Assembly (NCBI RefSeq): GCF_006016075.1
Contig: NZ_CP040093.1
Location: forward strand, 744,001-808,000
Reading direction: 5' to 3'
DNA from: Caloramator sp. E03
Lineage (GTDB): Bacteria > Bacillota > Clostridia > Clostridiales > Caloramatoraceae
Length of the DNA stretch: 64,000 nucleotides
The position numbers and the translations under genes were made by a program. Positions 33,910-44,007 of the stretch are shown piece by piece (the stretch's first letter is position 1; the number at the start of each line of letters is the position of its first letter). The notes below the pieces were generated by a model. That model had not been told where the DNA came from and searched no databases. It worked only from the letters and a program-made list of their open reading frames with translations.

Positions 33910-36273
33910 TTATCTTAATTGAGCATTAAATTTTTTCTTTAAGGTATCAATTATACTTTCATGTATTTTATTTACTTCCTCATCCTTTAAAGTTCTATCC
34001 TCAGCTCTAAAAGTTATTGAAAAAGCAACACTCTTTAGCCCTTCCGGGATTTGCTTTCCTTTATAAACATCAAATAGCTTTATTGATTCAATAAGCTCAT
34101 TTCCTGATTTTTTAATCGTCTTTTCAAGCTCTGAAACAGTAATATTTTCATCTACTATCATTGCAATGTCTCTTGTAATTGCAGGGAACTTTGGAAGAGG
34201 TTTGTATATCTTTTCAGATTTTGATGCTGAAAATAATGTTTTCAAATCAATTTCTGCCACATACACTCTTTCTTCAATCTCATAGTTTTCAGCAACATCA
34301 GGATGCACTTCTCCAAATACTCCTGCATTCTTTTTCCTTATATTTATTCTTGCTGCTCTTCCTGGATGAAAAATGCTATTATCTTCTTCTCTTTCAAATT
34401 CAACTTTATCGATTCCAAGCATATCTAAAAGATTTTCAACAATACCCTTTAAATCAAAAAAGTCAACTTTTCCATACATACCTATAATAAGTTTTTCATA
34501 TTCATCAGGAAGTGGATTTTCTGATGGAATATAAACCTTTGTTATTTCAAATAATTTAGCTTCTTCATTATCCCTTTTATAATTCCTTGAAAGGCATTCA
34601 AGCATTGATGGAATACCCGTAGTTTTCATAATGCTAAAATCTTCTCCTAGGGGATTTAATATTTTAATGGCATTTCTAAGTTCATGATTTTCAGGAAGAT
34701 TTACAAGATTAAATACCTTAGGACTTACAAAGGAATAAGTCATAGCCTCATAAAGTCCACATCCTACCATAAGGTTTTTAACTTTTCTCGTTAAACTTTG
34801 CTCTAATGACCAAACAGCCTCAACAGCCTCTCCCTTTATCTTATTATTAGGTATTTTATCATATCCATAAATCCTAACTATTTCTTCTGCAATATCTTCT
34901 TTTATTTTTAAATCCTGCCTAAAGGTTGGAACCTCGATTTTAAACTCTTCATCCCCTTCAACCTTCATTTTCAGGCTTTCAAGTATTCTTTTCATATCAG
35001 TAGGGCTTATTTCAATTCCAAGAAACTTATTTATCCAAGATGGCTTAACCTCAATTGTATGAGGCTTTATTACGTTTTCATATATATCTATAGTTCCTTT
35101 AACAACCTCTCCAGCCCCAATAAGTTCAACTAAATAGCATGCTCTTTTTAGTGCTAAATCTATTAAATTAGGATCTATATCTTTTTCAAACTTTGAAGAT
35201 GCATCAGTCCTTAATCCAAGCTTCTTTGAAGTAAGCCTAACATTAGTCCCATCAAAATTTGCAAATTCAAATATAACTGTTGTAGTATCATCTTTAATTT
35301 CAGAATTTTCTCCACCCATAACTCCTGCAATACCTATTGGTCTTTCTCCATCTGCAATGACAAGCATTGAAGAATCAAGATTTCTTTCAACACTATCAAG
35401 GGTTACAAACTTCTCATTATCCTTCGCAGTCCTAACTACTATCTTCTTATCTGTTATATACCTATAATCAAAAGCATGCATTGGCTGACCAAGTTCAAGC
35501 ATTACGTAGTTTGTTATATCAACTATATTATTGATAGGTCTCACATCACATTGTTTTAATCTCTCTTGCATCCATTCAGGAGATGGTTTTATTTTTACAT
35601 TTTTAATCATCTTTGCTGCATATCTTCTGCAAAGATTGCTCTTAATTTCAACAGAAAGATATTTTTTAATATCGTCATCCACTTCATTAAACTGCGTTTC
35701 AAGTTCTTTTAGCTCTTTATTAAACGTTGCAGCTGCCTCTCTCGCAATGCCATATATACTAAAACAATCAGCTCTATTTGAAGTTATTTCAAAATCTAAG
35801 ACTCCTCCATCAAGTCCAAGAACCTTTTTAATATCTTCGCCTATAGGGGTATTCTCTGGAAGTATCATAATGCCATGAACAGAATTTTCATTAGCAATTC
35901 CAAGCTCAGCCTCGGAGCAGAGCATACCATTTGACTCAACACCTCTTAGTTTTCCTTTCTTTATTTTTACTCCTCCAGGTAAACTTGAACCATGAAGTGC
36001 AACAGGAACAATATCCCCTTCTTTTATATTTGTAGCTCCAGTTACAATTTGAATTATTCCATCCTTAACATCTACTTTACATATTGTAAGCTTATCTGCA
36101 TCTGGATGTTTCTCAGTTTTAATTATCTTTCCTGTTACAACCTTTTCTATTTCTTTTCCTGCCTCATAAACTTCCTCAACCTTTGAGCCTGACAAAGTTA
36201 AAGCTTCTGCCACTTCGTTTATATTTTTATCTAAATCAACATATTCACAGAGCCATTTATATGGAACTTTCAT
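33910..36273 (-). CDS. pheT: Phenylalanine--tRNA ligase beta subunit
   Basis: A 787-residue PheRS beta chain. The domains run in the usual order: N-terminal B1 MKVPYKWLCEYVDL, the tRNA-binding OB domain (VVTGKIIKTEKHPDADKLTICKVD, about 45-150), B3/B4 editing region, B5, a catalytic-like core, and the C-terminal ferredoxin-like anticodon-binding domain (LPKFPAITRDIAMIVDE onwards). It forms the alpha2-beta2 enzyme with PheS, whose gene ends 13 bp upstream. AAGGAGGG precedes the ATG. Controlled with pheS by the T-box upstream. Confidence 0.97.
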   Translation of the reverse strand: MKVPYKWLCEYVDLDKNINEVAEALTLSGSKVEEVYEAGKEIEKVVTGKIIKTEKHPDADKLTICKVDVKDGIIQIVTGATNIKEGDIVPVALHGSSLPGGVKIKKGKLRGVESNGMLCSEAELGIANENSVHGIMILPENTPIGEDIKKVLGLDGGVLDFEITSNRADCFSIYGIAREAAATFNKELKELETQFNEVDDDIKKYLSVEIKSNLCRRYAAKMIKNVKIKPSPEWMQERLKQCDVRPINNIVDITNYVMLELGQPMHAFDYRYITDKKIVVRTAKDNEKFVTLDSVERNLDSSMLVIADGERPIGIAGVMGGENSEIKDDTTTVIFEFANFDGTNVRLTSKKLGLRTDASSKFEKDIDPNLIDLALKRACYLVELIGAGEVVKGTIDIYENVIKPHTIEVKPSWINKFLGIEISPTDMKRILESLKMKVEGDEEFKIEVPTFRQDLKIKEDIAEEIVRIYGYDKIPNNKIKGEAVEAVWSLEQSLTRKVKNLMVGCGLYEAMTYSFVSPKVFNLVNLPENHELRNAIKILNPLGEDFSIMKTTGIPSMLECLSRNYKRDNEEAKLFEITKVYIPSENPLPDEYEKLIIGMYGKVDFFDLKGIVENLLDMLGIDKVEFEREEDNSIFHPGRAARINIRKKNAGVFGEVHPDVAENYEIEERVYVAEIDLKTLFSASKSEKIYKPLPKFPAITRDIAMIVDENITVSELEKTIKKSGNELIESIKLFDVYKGKQIPEGLKSVAFSITFRAEDRTLKDEEVNKIHESIIDTLKKKFNAQLR

Positions 36274-36286
36274 ATCATATCCCTCC

Positions 36287-37306
36287 TTAGAATTGCTTTA
36301 AAAACCTTACGTCGTTTTCATAAAAAAGCCTTATATCATCAATTTCAAATTTCTTCATAACTATCCTCTCAAGGCCTAATCCAAAAGCAAAACCGCTATA
36401 AATTTCAGGATCAATTCCACCCTTTCTTAATACATCTGGATGAACCATTCCTGAACCTAATATTTCAATCCATCCACTTCCTTTACATACCCTACAGCCT
36501 TTTCCATCACACACATGGCAGGATATATCCATCTCAGCCGAAGGCTCTGTAAATGGAAAATGATGAGGCCTAAACCTTGTTCTTGTTTTTTCACCAAAAA
36601 ACCTTTTTGCAAAGGTATCTAATGTTCCATAAAGATTTGCCATAGTTATTCCTTTATCTACTACAAGGCCTTCAATCTGATGGAAAGTTGGAGAATGTGT
36701 TGCATCAACTGCATCAGACCTATATACCCTTCCTGGAGCTATAATTCTTATAGGAGGCTTTACTTTTTCCATAGTCCTAACCTGTACAGGAGATGTCTGT
36801 GTTCTTAAAACAACAGAATCACTTATATAAAAAGTATCCTGTTCATCCCTTGCAGGATGATTTTTAGGGATATTTAACGCCTCAAAGTTGTAATAATCAA
36901 GCTCAATGTCTGGACCTTCAGCAATTGAAAAACCCATTCCAAAGAATATCTCCTTTATTTCATCTAAAACTTTTGTAATAGGATGAAGGTTTCCTATCTC
37001 CTTTTTACGTCCTGGCATAGTAATATCAACAGATTCTAAAGAAAGCCTTATATTTTTCTCTTTTTCTTTCACCTGCTTTAAAGCATTTTCAAGGGCACTT
37101 TCAATATCCTCTCTAACTTCATTAGCAAATTTTCCTATTATAGGCCTCTCATCCGGAGATAAATTCCCCATATTCCTTAATATTCCTGTTAATGCACCTT
37201 TTTTCCCAAGAAATTTTACCCTTAGTTCATCAAGTTTTAAACTATCTGTAGCCTTTTTTATTTCCTCTAAAGCCTCTGTTTTTATTTTTTCAATCTGTTC
37301 CTTCAC
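36287..37306 (-). CDS. pheS: Phenylalanine--tRNA ligase alpha subunit
   Basis: A 339-residue class II synthetase subunit that carries the PheRS active site. After an N-terminal coiled-coil tRNA arm (1-85) come motif 1 ([19 protein letters not shown]), motif 2 ([17 protein letters not shown]) and motif 3 ([12 protein letters not shown]). [13 protein letters not shown] cysteine cluster, common in this family, lies before the [15 protein letters not shown] element. The start is GTG at 37306, seven bases after AAAGGAGA; the overlapping ATG at 37308 is out of frame. First gene of pheST-(zapA), behind a T-box. Confidence 0.97.
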   Translation of the reverse strand: MKEQIEKIKTEALEEIKKATDSLKLDELRVKFLGKKGALTGILRNMGNLSPDERPIIGKFANEVREDIESALENALKQVKEKEKNIRLSLESVDITMPGRKKEIGNLHPITKVLDEIKEIFFGMGFSIAEGPDIELDYYNFEALNIPKNHPARDEQDTFYISDSVVLRTQTSPVQVRTMEKVKPPIRIIAPGRVYRSDAVDATHSPTFHQIEGLVVDKGITMANLYGTLDTFAKRFFGEKTRTRFRPHHFPFTEPSAEMDISCHVCDGKGCRVCKGSGWIEILGSGMVHPDVLRKGGIDPEIYSGFAFGLGLERIVMKKFEIDDIRLFYENDVRFLKQF

Positions 37307-37333
37307 ATTAATCTCTCCTTTCAGTAAAATAGT

Positions 37334-37550
37334 ACAAAAAAAATAACCTCCATCCCAAGGGACGAAGGTTATCTTCGCGGTACCACCCTAATTGGCAAAC
37401 GCCCACTCATTTTTATAACGGATTACCGTCCCTGCCTACTTAGTTTCAACAGGGAAGCTCCAGAGGGAAACTTCAAATGACCTTTATATAAGAAGGCTCT
37501 CAGTCTTTGACCTTCTCTCCCTGTATATAGTATCATTCTACTTGCCTCTT
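37334..37550 (-). ncRNA. T-box leader of pheST
   Basis: On the minus strand the leader contains GGGAGAGAAGG in stem I, the T-box sequence GTGGTACCGCG (about 37376-37387) and a terminator built from AACCTTCGTCCC/GATGGAGGTT followed by eight T. A TTT/TTC triplet in GAAGTTTCCC is the probable phenylalanine specifier; the exact register was not folded. The 5' end lies close to the end of the upstream methyltransferase gene. Confidence 0.9.
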
Positions 37551-37579
37551 TCAAAGCTTTATATATGTATTTGTATATA

Positions 37580-38350
37580 TTATGTTGTACAAAACCTTTG
37601 GCGTACAACTTCATATATTATAACTCCTGCCGCAACAGAAGCATTTAATGATTCAGCCTTCCCAATCATTGGAATTTTAATTTTTTCATCTACAAGCTCA
37701 ATATGCTCACAAGGAATCCCATTAGCTTCATTTCCTATTATAATAGCAGATTTTTTTCTAAAGTCAACATCATAAATATATTTATCAGCCTCAAGATCTG
37801 CTGCATATAAACTATAGCCTTTATTTTTTATATTCTCAACAGCAATCTTAAAATCATCATAAAACACAATAGGTACATGAAATATTGATCCCATTGTAGA
37901 ACGAAGAGTTTTACTATTATATACATCAACACTTCCCTTTATTACAACAACTGCACCAAAAGCAGCATCACAGGTTCTAATTATAGTTCCAAGATTACCT
38001 GGATCCTGTATTCCATCGCAAACAACTATTAAATTGTTTTCTATATCATCAATAGACCATATCTTTTTATGCACAATACCAATAGCGCCCTGAGGATTTT
38101 CCGTATCAGTAAGCTCTTTTAAAAGTTCATTTGATATCTCATACTTGTCTATTAAAGAGTTTAGTATTCTCTCATAGCCTTTTGTTTCATATACCTTGCT
38201 ACTATATAAAACATATTTTATACTTTCGCTCTTTATAGCCTCCTCAATAAACCTTATTCCTTCAATCAAAAAGAGCCCTTCTTTTTCTCTATATTTCCTT
38301 TGCTTTAGTTTTAAAGCGTCCTTTATTATCCTGTTTTCTCGTGATAACAT
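37580..38350 (-). CDS. TrmH/SpoU-family RNA 2'-O-methyltransferase
   Basis: A 256-residue SPOUT methyltransferase. An N-terminal substrate-binding domain (RKYREKEGLFLIEGIRFIEEA) is followed by the knot domain with motif 1 DPGNLGTIIRTCDAAFG (about 116-132), motif 2 IIIGNEANGIP and motif 3 KIPMIGKAESLNASVAAGV. These proteins methylate rRNA or tRNA riboses using S-adenosylmethionine; the target site is unknown. The ATG is 15 bases from the GGAG at the end of ktrA, longer than usual, so translation may be weak. It probably shares an operon with ktrA and ktrB. Confidence 0.9.
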   Translation of the reverse strand: MLSRENRIIKDALKLKQRKYREKEGLFLIEGIRFIEEAIKSESIKYVLYSSKVYETKGYERILNSLIDKYEISNELLKELTDTENPQGAIGIVHKKIWSIDDIENNLIVVCDGIQDPGNLGTIIRTCDAAFGAVVVIKGSVDVYNSKTLRSTMGSIFHVPIVFYDDFKIAVENIKNKGYSLYAADLEADKYIYDVDFRKKSAIIIGNEANGIPCEHIELVDEKIKIPMIGKAESLNASVAAGVIIYEVVRQRFCTT

Positions 38351-38358
38351 AAAGTTTA

Positions 38359-39015
38359 TTATTTGCTCCTCTCAAGAACTTTTAAATCTTCTGTACCTCC
38401 AATTACTACAAGAACATCTCCATGATAAATTTTATCATCTGCATTTGGAGATATATTAATATCGTTATTTCTTTTAATAGCCATAACGTTTATTCCATAT
38501 TTGCTCCTCATATTAAGCTCCCTTAAGGACTTACCTTCCCATTCATGTATCGCTTCTAATTCCATAATACTATAATCAGGAGAAAGCTCTATATAATCTA
38601 GAATATTTGATGAACAAAGATTGTGAGCAACTCTAACTCCCATATCCCTTTCTGGAAAAACTACTCTATCTGCTCCTATTTTATATAAAACCTTTGCATG
38701 CATTTCATTATGAGCCTTTGCAATAACATATTTTACACCAAGCTCTTTACAAAGAAGGGTTATCATGATACTTGATTGTATATCAGAGCCTATTGTTACA
38801 ACTGCAACATCAAAATTTCTAATGCCAAGGGAACGCAAAGTAGCCTCATCTGTTGCATCTGCCTGTACTGCATGGGTTACACTGTTTGATATACTTTGTA
38901 CTATTTCTTCGTCAGTATCTATCGCAAGTACCTCATTTCCAAGGGAGTATAAAGTTGTTGCAACGCTTGAACCAAATCTCCCAAGACCTATTACAACAAA
39001 TTGTTTTGATAACAT
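38359..39015 (-). CDS. ktrA: Ktr/Trk potassium uptake regulatory subunit (KtrA)
   Basis: A 218-residue cytoplasmic RCK protein. The RCK_N Rossmann domain (FVVIGLGRFGSSVATTL, Asp-rich IDTDEE) is followed by RCK_C (about 140-218, IELSPDYSIMELEAIHEWEGKSL). In the family a ring of such subunits binds ATP/ADP and c-di-AMP and gates the partner channel KtrB, encoded 12 bp upstream. AAGGAGG precedes the ATG. Confidence 0.93.
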   Translation of the reverse strand: MLSKQFVVIGLGRFGSSVATTLYSLGNEVLAIDTDEEIVQSISNSVTHAVQADATDEATLRSLGIRNFDVAVVTIGSDIQSSIMITLLCKELGVKYVIAKAHNEMHAKVLYKIGADRVVFPERDMGVRVAHNLCSSNILDYIELSPDYSIMELEAIHEWEGKSLRELNMRSKYGINVMAIKRNNDINISPNADDKIYHGDVLVVIGGTEDLKVLERSK

Positions 39016-39027
39016 ACAAATCCTCCT

Positions 39028-40389
39028 TTATCCAACAAGCAGCTTATCTTCTGGATATTTAACGTTTGTATTTCCTATCTGTGCCCTTCTTGCAAAGGCA
39101 AAAGTTAATGTTAAAGGTCCTACTCTTCCAGCATACATTGTAATTATTATTATTATCTTTCCTATTAAAGTCAGCCTTGTAGTAAGCCCAAGAGTTAAAC
39201 CTACAGTACCAAAAGCAGAAGTTGCTTCGTATAAATATTCAATAAAATCCCCTTCTTGAGTTATTGAAAGAATCATCGTAGTTAACATTACAAGCCCAAA
39301 GGATATAATTATTATTGCCAACGCCCTGTATACAAGGGATCTTCCTATCCTTTTCCTGAATATCTCAGTATCTTCCCTTCCTCTTATTACAGAAATAACT
39401 GTCATAAAAATAAGGGTAAAGGTTGATGTTTTAATTCCTCCTCCTGTTGAACCTGGAGATGCTCCTATAAACATCAATATTATAGTAAGAAACTTACCTG
39501 CCGTAGTCATATCAGATGTTGATATAGTATTAAAACCAGCAGTCCTTGGAGTTATTGCTGCAAATATACTTGCAAGTATCTTCCCCTTTAAACTTAATGG
39601 CTGCATTGTTTTGGGATTAGCATATTCAAATAGAAAGAATAAAACTGCACCTGATAAAATAAGTATTGCTGTTGTTGTAAGTACTACCTTTGTATGAAGT
39701 GAAAGCCTTTTAAATCCCCTGTTGTTTATAATTTCAGTAACAACTGCAAATCCTATACCTCCAATTACAATTAGAGAACATATCGTCAGATTTATAGTTG
39801 TATTTTCAACGAATGGAGTTAAGCTCTTAAAATCCCCAATAAGGTCAAAACCAGCATTACAGAAAGCTGAAACAGCATGAAATATTCCATAATATATACC
39901 TTTAGCAATCCCATACATAGGTATAAACTGTGTCATTAATATTATAGCACCGATACCTTCAATTGCAAAAGTTATTCCCATAACATAAAGCATAAGCCTT
40001 ACCATGCCTTGAATATTAAAAGCATTAAAAGCTTCCTGCATTATTAGCCTTTCACGAAGTGAAATCCTTCTTCCAAGTATTACTGCAAAGAAGGTCGCAA
40101 AAGTCATAAACCCAAGTCCACCTATTTCAATTAAAATAATAATTATCAACTGGCCAAAAATAGACCAATGTGTTCCTGTATCTAAAGTAACAAGACCTGT
40201 AACACAAACTGCTGATGTTGAAGTAAAAATACAATCGATAAAAGGAGTTGAATTTCCGTCTGCTGAAGATATAGGCAAGCAAAGCAATAGTGCTCCTATA
40301 AATATAACCGTAGCAAATCCAAGGGCAAGTATTTGCACAGGTTCAAGTTTTATAAACTTTAATCTGCCTGCCTCTTCTTTTATAAGCAT
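39028..40389 (-). CDS. ktrB: Ktr/Trk-type potassium channel subunit (KtrB)
   Basis: A 453-residue membrane protein of the TrkH/KtrB family, with four pore-repeat signatures carrying the selectivity-filter glycine: AVCVTGLV, FCNAGFDL, GSTGGGIKTS and SAFGTVGLT. It moves potassium, often with sodium, into the cell together with KtrA. The ATG at 40389 is seven bases after AGGAGG; an in-frame start ten codons upstream is unsupported. It is the first gene of ktrB-ktrA-trmH, downstream of the ribosomal protein operon terminator. Confidence 0.93.
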   Translation of the reverse strand: MLIKEEAGRLKFIKLEPVQILALGFATVIFIGALLLCLPISSADGNSTPFIDCIFTSTSAVCVTGLVTLDTGTHWSIFGQLIIIILIEIGGLGFMTFATFFAVILGRRISLRERLIMQEAFNAFNIQGMVRLMLYVMGITFAIEGIGAIILMTQFIPMYGIAKGIYYGIFHAVSAFCNAGFDLIGDFKSLTPFVENTTINLTICSLIVIGGIGFAVVTEIINNRGFKRLSLHTKVVLTTTAILILSGAVLFFLFEYANPKTMQPLSLKGKILASIFAAITPRTAGFNTISTSDMTTAGKFLTIILMFIGASPGSTGGGIKTSTFTLIFMTVISVIRGREDTEIFRKRIGRSLVYRALAIIIISFGLVMLTTMILSITQEGDFIEYLYEATSAFGTVGLTLGLTTRLTLIGKIIIIITMYAGRVGPLTLTFAFARRAQIGNTNVKYPEDKLLVG

Positions 40390-40463
40390 ACTATAACCTC
40401 CTAAGACAAAAGCATACAAAATCTATTCCTACTAATTCTATCACTTTTATTACATAAAGCAAA

Positions 40464-40484
40464 GAGACCTGAAAAACAGGCCTC
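40464..40484 (-). terminator. Terminator of infC-rpmI-rplT
   Basis: GAGACCTG-AAAAA-CAGGCCTC, an 8-bp stem with one G-T pair just after the rplT stop, followed on the minus strand by a short T-rich run. Confidence 0.75.
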
Positions 40485-40490
40485 GTTATA

Positions 40491-40850
40491 TTATGCATTA
40501 AGCTTTTCTTTTGCAATATTAACAAGTTCAGTAAAAGCTGCTTCATCATTAACTGCAATGTCTGCAAGCATCTTTCTGTTAATGTCAACACCTGCAAGCT
40601 TAAGCCCATTTATAAATTTTGAATATGAAAGACCATTTGCTCTTGCAGCAGCATTTATTCTTGCAATCCAAAGTTTTCTAAAATCTCTCTTTTTAAGTTT
40701 TCTTCCTGTATATGCACTGCTTAATGCTCTCATTACCGCTTGTTTTGCGATTCTATAGAGCTTACTCTTTCCACCATAATATCCCTTTGCAAGCTTCATT
40801 ATCTTTCTGCGTTTTTTATGTGCATGAACTGCTCTTTTAACTCTTGCCAT
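40491..40850 (-). CDS. rplT: 50S ribosomal protein L20
   Basis: A 119-residue ribosomal protein with full-length L20 features: basic N-terminus [28 protein letters not shown] and the C-terminal globular part ([21 protein letters not shown]). L20 binds 23S rRNA early in 50S assembly and in Firmicutes also represses its own operon through the infC leader. Third gene of infC-rpmI-rplT. Confidence 0.98.
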   Translation of the reverse strand: MARVKRAVHAHKKRRKIMKLAKGYYGGKSKLYRIAKQAVMRALSSAYTGRKLKKRDFRKLWIARINAAARANGLSYSKFINGLKLAGVDINRKMLADIAVNDEAAFTELVNIAKEKLNA

Positions 40851-40874
40851 AACATTCCCTCCTTCTATTTATCA

Positions 40875-41072
40875 TTATAGATAAGGTAATAACTTCCTTA
40901 TCTTACTTGCTTCTACTTTATTTACATAAGCACCTTTTCTTAAATTTCTCTTTCTCTTTGAACTCTTTTTAGTTAAAATATGGCTGTGAAATGCATGGGC
41001 TCTCTTAAATTTGCCACTTGCAGTCTTTCTATATCTTTTAGCTGCACCCTTATGAGTTTTCATTTTTGGCAT
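40875..41072 (-). CDS. rpmI: 50S ribosomal protein L35
   Basis: A 65-residue basic ribosomal protein with the L35 signature [24 protein letters not shown] and the [14 protein letters not shown] region. It lies between infC and rplT, the universal order. GGAGGAAAA precedes the ATG. Confidence 0.98.
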   Translation of the reverse strand: MPKMKTHKGAAKRYRKTASGKFKRAHAFHSHILTKKSSKRKRNLRKGAYVNKVEASKIRKLLPYL

Positions 41073-41094
41073 AATTTTTCCTCCTCTCTTAATA

Positions 41095-41607
41095 TCAAAC
41101 TTTCTTAGGACTTAAAATCATTATCATATTTCTTCCTTCAAGTTTTGGTTCTTTTTCTATTAAACTCACTTCTTGGAGTTTTTGTGCGAAATCCTTTAAT
41201 ATTTTTTCTCCAAAGTGAGTATAATCTGCTTCTCTACCACGAAATCTCATAGTTACCTTGACCTTGTCGCCATCCCTTAAAAATTTTTCTGCATTTCTTG
41301 CTTTAACATTAATATCATGTTCTTCAATAACAGGACTTAAACGTACTTCTTTTACATTGATAACCTTCTGCTTTTTTCTTGCTTCCTTTTCTTTCTTCTG
41401 AAGCTCATAGAGAAACTTTCCATAGTCCATAATCTTGCATACAGGTGGTTTTGCCACTGGTGCAATCATTACAAGGTCAAGCTGTTTAGACTCTGCAATT
41501 TGGAGAGCTTCTTTTGATGACATAATGCCAAGCTGGTTACCTTCGCTGTCAATTACCCTAACTTCCTTTTCACGAATTTCTTCGTTAATTAAATATTGTT
41601 TACTAAT
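41095..41607 (-). CDS. infC: Translation initiation factor IF-3 (ATT start)
   Basis: A 170-residue initiation factor that keeps ribosomal subunits apart and proofreads the start codon. The sequence [20 protein letters not shown] matches the Bacillus IF-3 start, and the N- and C-terminal domains ([37 protein letters not shown]) are complete. I place the start at the ATT codon at 41607, eight bases after GGGAGG; this rare start is the normal one for infC and underlies its autoregulation. A longer in-frame reading upstream would translate the leader RNA and is rejected. Confidence 0.95.
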   Translation of the reverse strand: MSKQYLINEEIREKEVRVIDSEGNQLGIMSSKEALQIAESKQLDLVMIAPVAKPPVCKIMDYGKFLYELQKKEKEARKKQKVINVKEVRLSPVIEEHDINVKARNAEKFLRDGDKVKVTMRFRGREADYTHFGEKILKDFAQKLQEVSLIEKEPKLEGRNMIMILSPKKV

Positions 41608-41635
41608 AACATTCACCTCCCAAAATTTTGGAAAA

Positions 41636-41752
41636 AAGGCATAGAAAAAGCGAATGGACGCACTCCATCCGCATAATATACACATTACAACTGGGCCTGA
41701 TAACCTTACGAGCCTTGGCTGTAAGGTGAGAAGCGGATGGCTTCTTCTTAAC
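41636..41752 (-). ncRNA. L20-type autoregulatory leader of infC-rpmI-rplT
   Basis: The leader ends in a terminator hairpin (41650-41672, arms GCGGATGGA/TCCATTCGC) followed by T-runs. The upstream segment AAGCCATCCGC (around 41733-41743) is complementary to the 5' terminator arm, giving an antiterminator. A middle hairpin pairs ACCTTAC with GTAAGGT. The layout matches the Firmicute L20 leader, in which L20 promotes termination. Confidence 0.8.
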
Positions 41753-41758
41753 ATTGTT

Positions 41759-41787
41759 ACTATACCATATATATTATTCTGTGTCAA
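41759..41787 (-). promoter_or_regulatory. infC operon promoter
   Basis: TTGACA (41787-41782), 17 bases, TATAGT (41764-41759) on the minus strand, between the thrS stop and the L20 leader. Confidence 0.88.
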
Positions 41788-41797
41788 TAAAATTTTA

Positions 41798-43711
41798 TTA
41801 AATATGGCTTATTTTCTTATCTATTTCTTCTTTTATCTTTGCAAGGAAAGCATTAAATTCCATGCTTCCTAAATCTCCATCTTTCCTTGCCCTAACTGAT
41901 ACATTTCCTGCTTCAACTTCTTTATCACCAAGTATTATCATATAAGGTACCTTTTCAAGCTGGGCTTCCCTTATTTTATATCCTATTTTCTCATTTCTAA
42001 GGTCAAGTTCAACTCTTATATCAAGTTCTTTTAATTTTTCTTCAAGCTGCTTTGCATATTCGTTTGCCCTATCAGTTACAGGAAGAATCTTAACTTGTAC
42101 TGGAGCAAGCCATGTTGGGAATGCCCCTGCATATTGCTCTATTAATATTCCTATAAACCTCTCAATACTTCCAAAGATTGTTCTATGAACCATTACAGGC
42201 CTATGTTTTTCTCCATCTTCACCTACATAAGTCAAATCAAATCTCTCGGGCATTTGAAAATCAAGCTGTATAGTACCACACTGCCATGTTCTTCCTATGC
42301 AGTCCTTGAGGTGAAAATCTATCTTGGGCCCATAAAAAGCTCCATCTCCCTCATTAATCTTATAATCGAGCTTAGCAGCCTCAAGAGCCTCTTTTAATGA
42401 GTTTGTTGCATGTTCCCAGTCTTCATCACTTCCCATTGAATTTTCTGGCCTTGTTGAAAGTTCAACGTGATATTCAAATCCAAAAAGTTTATATACATAA
42501 TCTGTAAGGTTAATAACACCTAAAACTTCATCCTTTATTTGGGATGGCATCATGAATATATGAGCATCATCCTGTGTGAAACATCTAACCCTCATAAGTC
42601 CATGGAGTGCACCGGATATCTCATGGCGATGTACAAGCCCAAGCTCTCCCATTCTAAGAGGAAGTTCTCTATAGCTGTGCATAGTATTTTTATACACTAG
42701 TATTCCTCCTGGGCAGTTCATAGGTTTTATAGCATAATCCATTTCATCTATCTTTGTAAAGTACATATTTTCTTTATAATGATCCCAATGCCCTGACTGA
42801 TGCCAAAGTGCCTCATTTAATATTATTGGGGTTTTAATCTCCTTATAACCTCTCTTAGTATGTTCCTTTCTCCAAAAATCTTCAAGCATATTTCTAATTA
42901 CCATTCCCTTTGGATGGAAGAATGGGAACCCTGGACCTTCCTCATGTATTGAGAACAAATCAAGCTCTTTACCAAGCTTTCTATGATCCCTCTTTTTAGC
43001 CTCTTCAAGCATTTTTAAATATTCATCAAGCTCACTCTTTTTTGTAAATGCCGTACCATAAACTCTCTGGAGCATCTTGTTTTTCTCATTTCCTCTCCAG
43101 TAAGCCCCTGCAACAGATAAAAGTTTAACAGCCTTAACCTTACCTGTTGATGGTACGTGGGGACCAGCACAAAGATCCACAAATTCACCCTGTTTATAGA
43201 AAGATATTACAGCATCCTCTGGAAGATCATTAATAAGCTCAACCTTATAAGACTCACCCTTTTCTTCCATAAACTTTATAGCTTCCTGTCTTGGAAGTTC
43301 AAATCTTTCAAGATTTAAATCCTCTTTTATTATTTTTTCCATTTCCTTTTCTATAGTTTCAAGCATTTCAGGAGTTATTGAAAAATCCGCATCAAAATCA
43401 TAGTAAAACCCTGTATCTATTGCAGGACCTATTGCAAGTTTAACATTTGGATAGAGCCTTTTAACAGCCTGAGCAAGTATATGGGATGCAGTATGTCTAA
43501 GTGCCCATCTTCCATCTTCATCTTCAAAAGTTAAAACTTCAATATTACAATCACTATCTATTTGCGCCATAAGATCTTTAACTTCTCCATTGATTTTTAT
43601 AGCTAATGCCGCCTTATAAAGTCCCATTCCTATTTTCTTTACAACTTCTTCAGCCTTAATAGGGCCTTCAAATTCAAGTACTTTTCCGTCCTTTAAAGTA
43701 ATTTTTATCAT
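41798..43711 (-). CDS. thrS: Threonine--tRNA ligase
   Basis: A 637-residue class II synthetase. The order is TGS domain (1-62), editing/second-additional domain with [16 protein letters not shown] and the conserved [10 protein letters not shown], the catalytic core (motif 2 [12 protein letters not shown]; zinc ligand region [11 protein letters not shown]; motif 3 around [13 protein letters not shown]) and the anticodon-binding domain. The ATG at 43711 follows AAAGGAG; an upstream extension runs into the T-box leader. Controlled by a threonine T-box, matching the thr operon. Confidence 0.97.
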   Translation of the reverse strand: MIKITLKDGKVLEFEGPIKAEEVVKKIGMGLYKAALAIKINGEVKDLMAQIDSDCNIEVLTFEDEDGRWALRHTASHILAQAVKRLYPNVKLAIGPAIDTGFYYDFDADFSITPEMLETIEKEMEKIIKEDLNLERFELPRQEAIKFMEEKGESYKVELINDLPEDAVISFYKQGEFVDLCAGPHVPSTGKVKAVKLLSVAGAYWRGNEKNKMLQRVYGTAFTKKSELDEYLKMLEEAKKRDHRKLGKELDLFSIHEEGPGFPFFHPKGMVIRNMLEDFWRKEHTKRGYKEIKTPIILNEALWHQSGHWDHYKENMYFTKIDEMDYAIKPMNCPGGILVYKNTMHSYRELPLRMGELGLVHRHEISGALHGLMRVRCFTQDDAHIFMMPSQIKDEVLGVINLTDYVYKLFGFEYHVELSTRPENSMGSDEDWEHATNSLKEALEAAKLDYKINEGDGAFYGPKIDFHLKDCIGRTWQCGTIQLDFQMPERFDLTYVGEDGEKHRPVMVHRTIFGSIERFIGILIEQYAGAFPTWLAPVQVKILPVTDRANEYAKQLEEKLKELDIRVELDLRNEKIGYKIREAQLEKVPYMIILGDKEVEAGNVSVRARKDGDLGSMEFNAFLAKIKEEIDKKISHI

Positions 43712-43737
43712 ACCTTTTCTCCTTTCATACAAAAAAT

Positions 43738-43965
43738 AAAAAACCCGTCCACTAAGGGACGGGAAATATTCCCGCGGTTCCACCCAAATTGGCAAAGCCC
43801 ACTTTATGCATTAACGCTGCGAACGCCTATCCTTACTTAATTCAGGATGGAGCTTCTGGGTGGTTTTCAATCCACTATGTTAAGGAAACCTTTCAGCCTT
43901 TGGGCTTCCCTCTCTAATAACAATCGTGAATTTACTCGTCCCAGTCATCGCTTCTTACACCTTTG
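43738..43965 (-). ncRNA. T-box leader of thrS, threonine type
   Basis: Contains AGAGAGGGAAGC in stem I, GTGGAACCGCGG, and a terminator (CCCGTCC/GGACGGG followed by a T-run). The GAAAACCACCC segment supplies a probable ACC threonine specifier. The leader is clearly related in sequence to the two thrC T-boxes. Confidence 0.93.
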
Positions 43966-43971
43966 GAATAT

Positions 43972-44000
43972 ATTTTATAATTATTTAAAACTTTTGTCAA
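43972..44000 (-). promoter_or_regulatory. thrS promoter
   Basis: TTGACA (44000-43995), 17 bases, TAAAAT (43977-43972) on the minus strand, the same hexamers and spacing as the thr operon promoter. Confidence 0.85.
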
Positions 44001-44007
44001 CCTTATT

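Noticed and set aside
41608-41787. N-terminal extension of IF-3
   Set aside because: It would translate the L20 leader and even the promoter; the ATT start has the ribosome site and matches known IF-3 ends.
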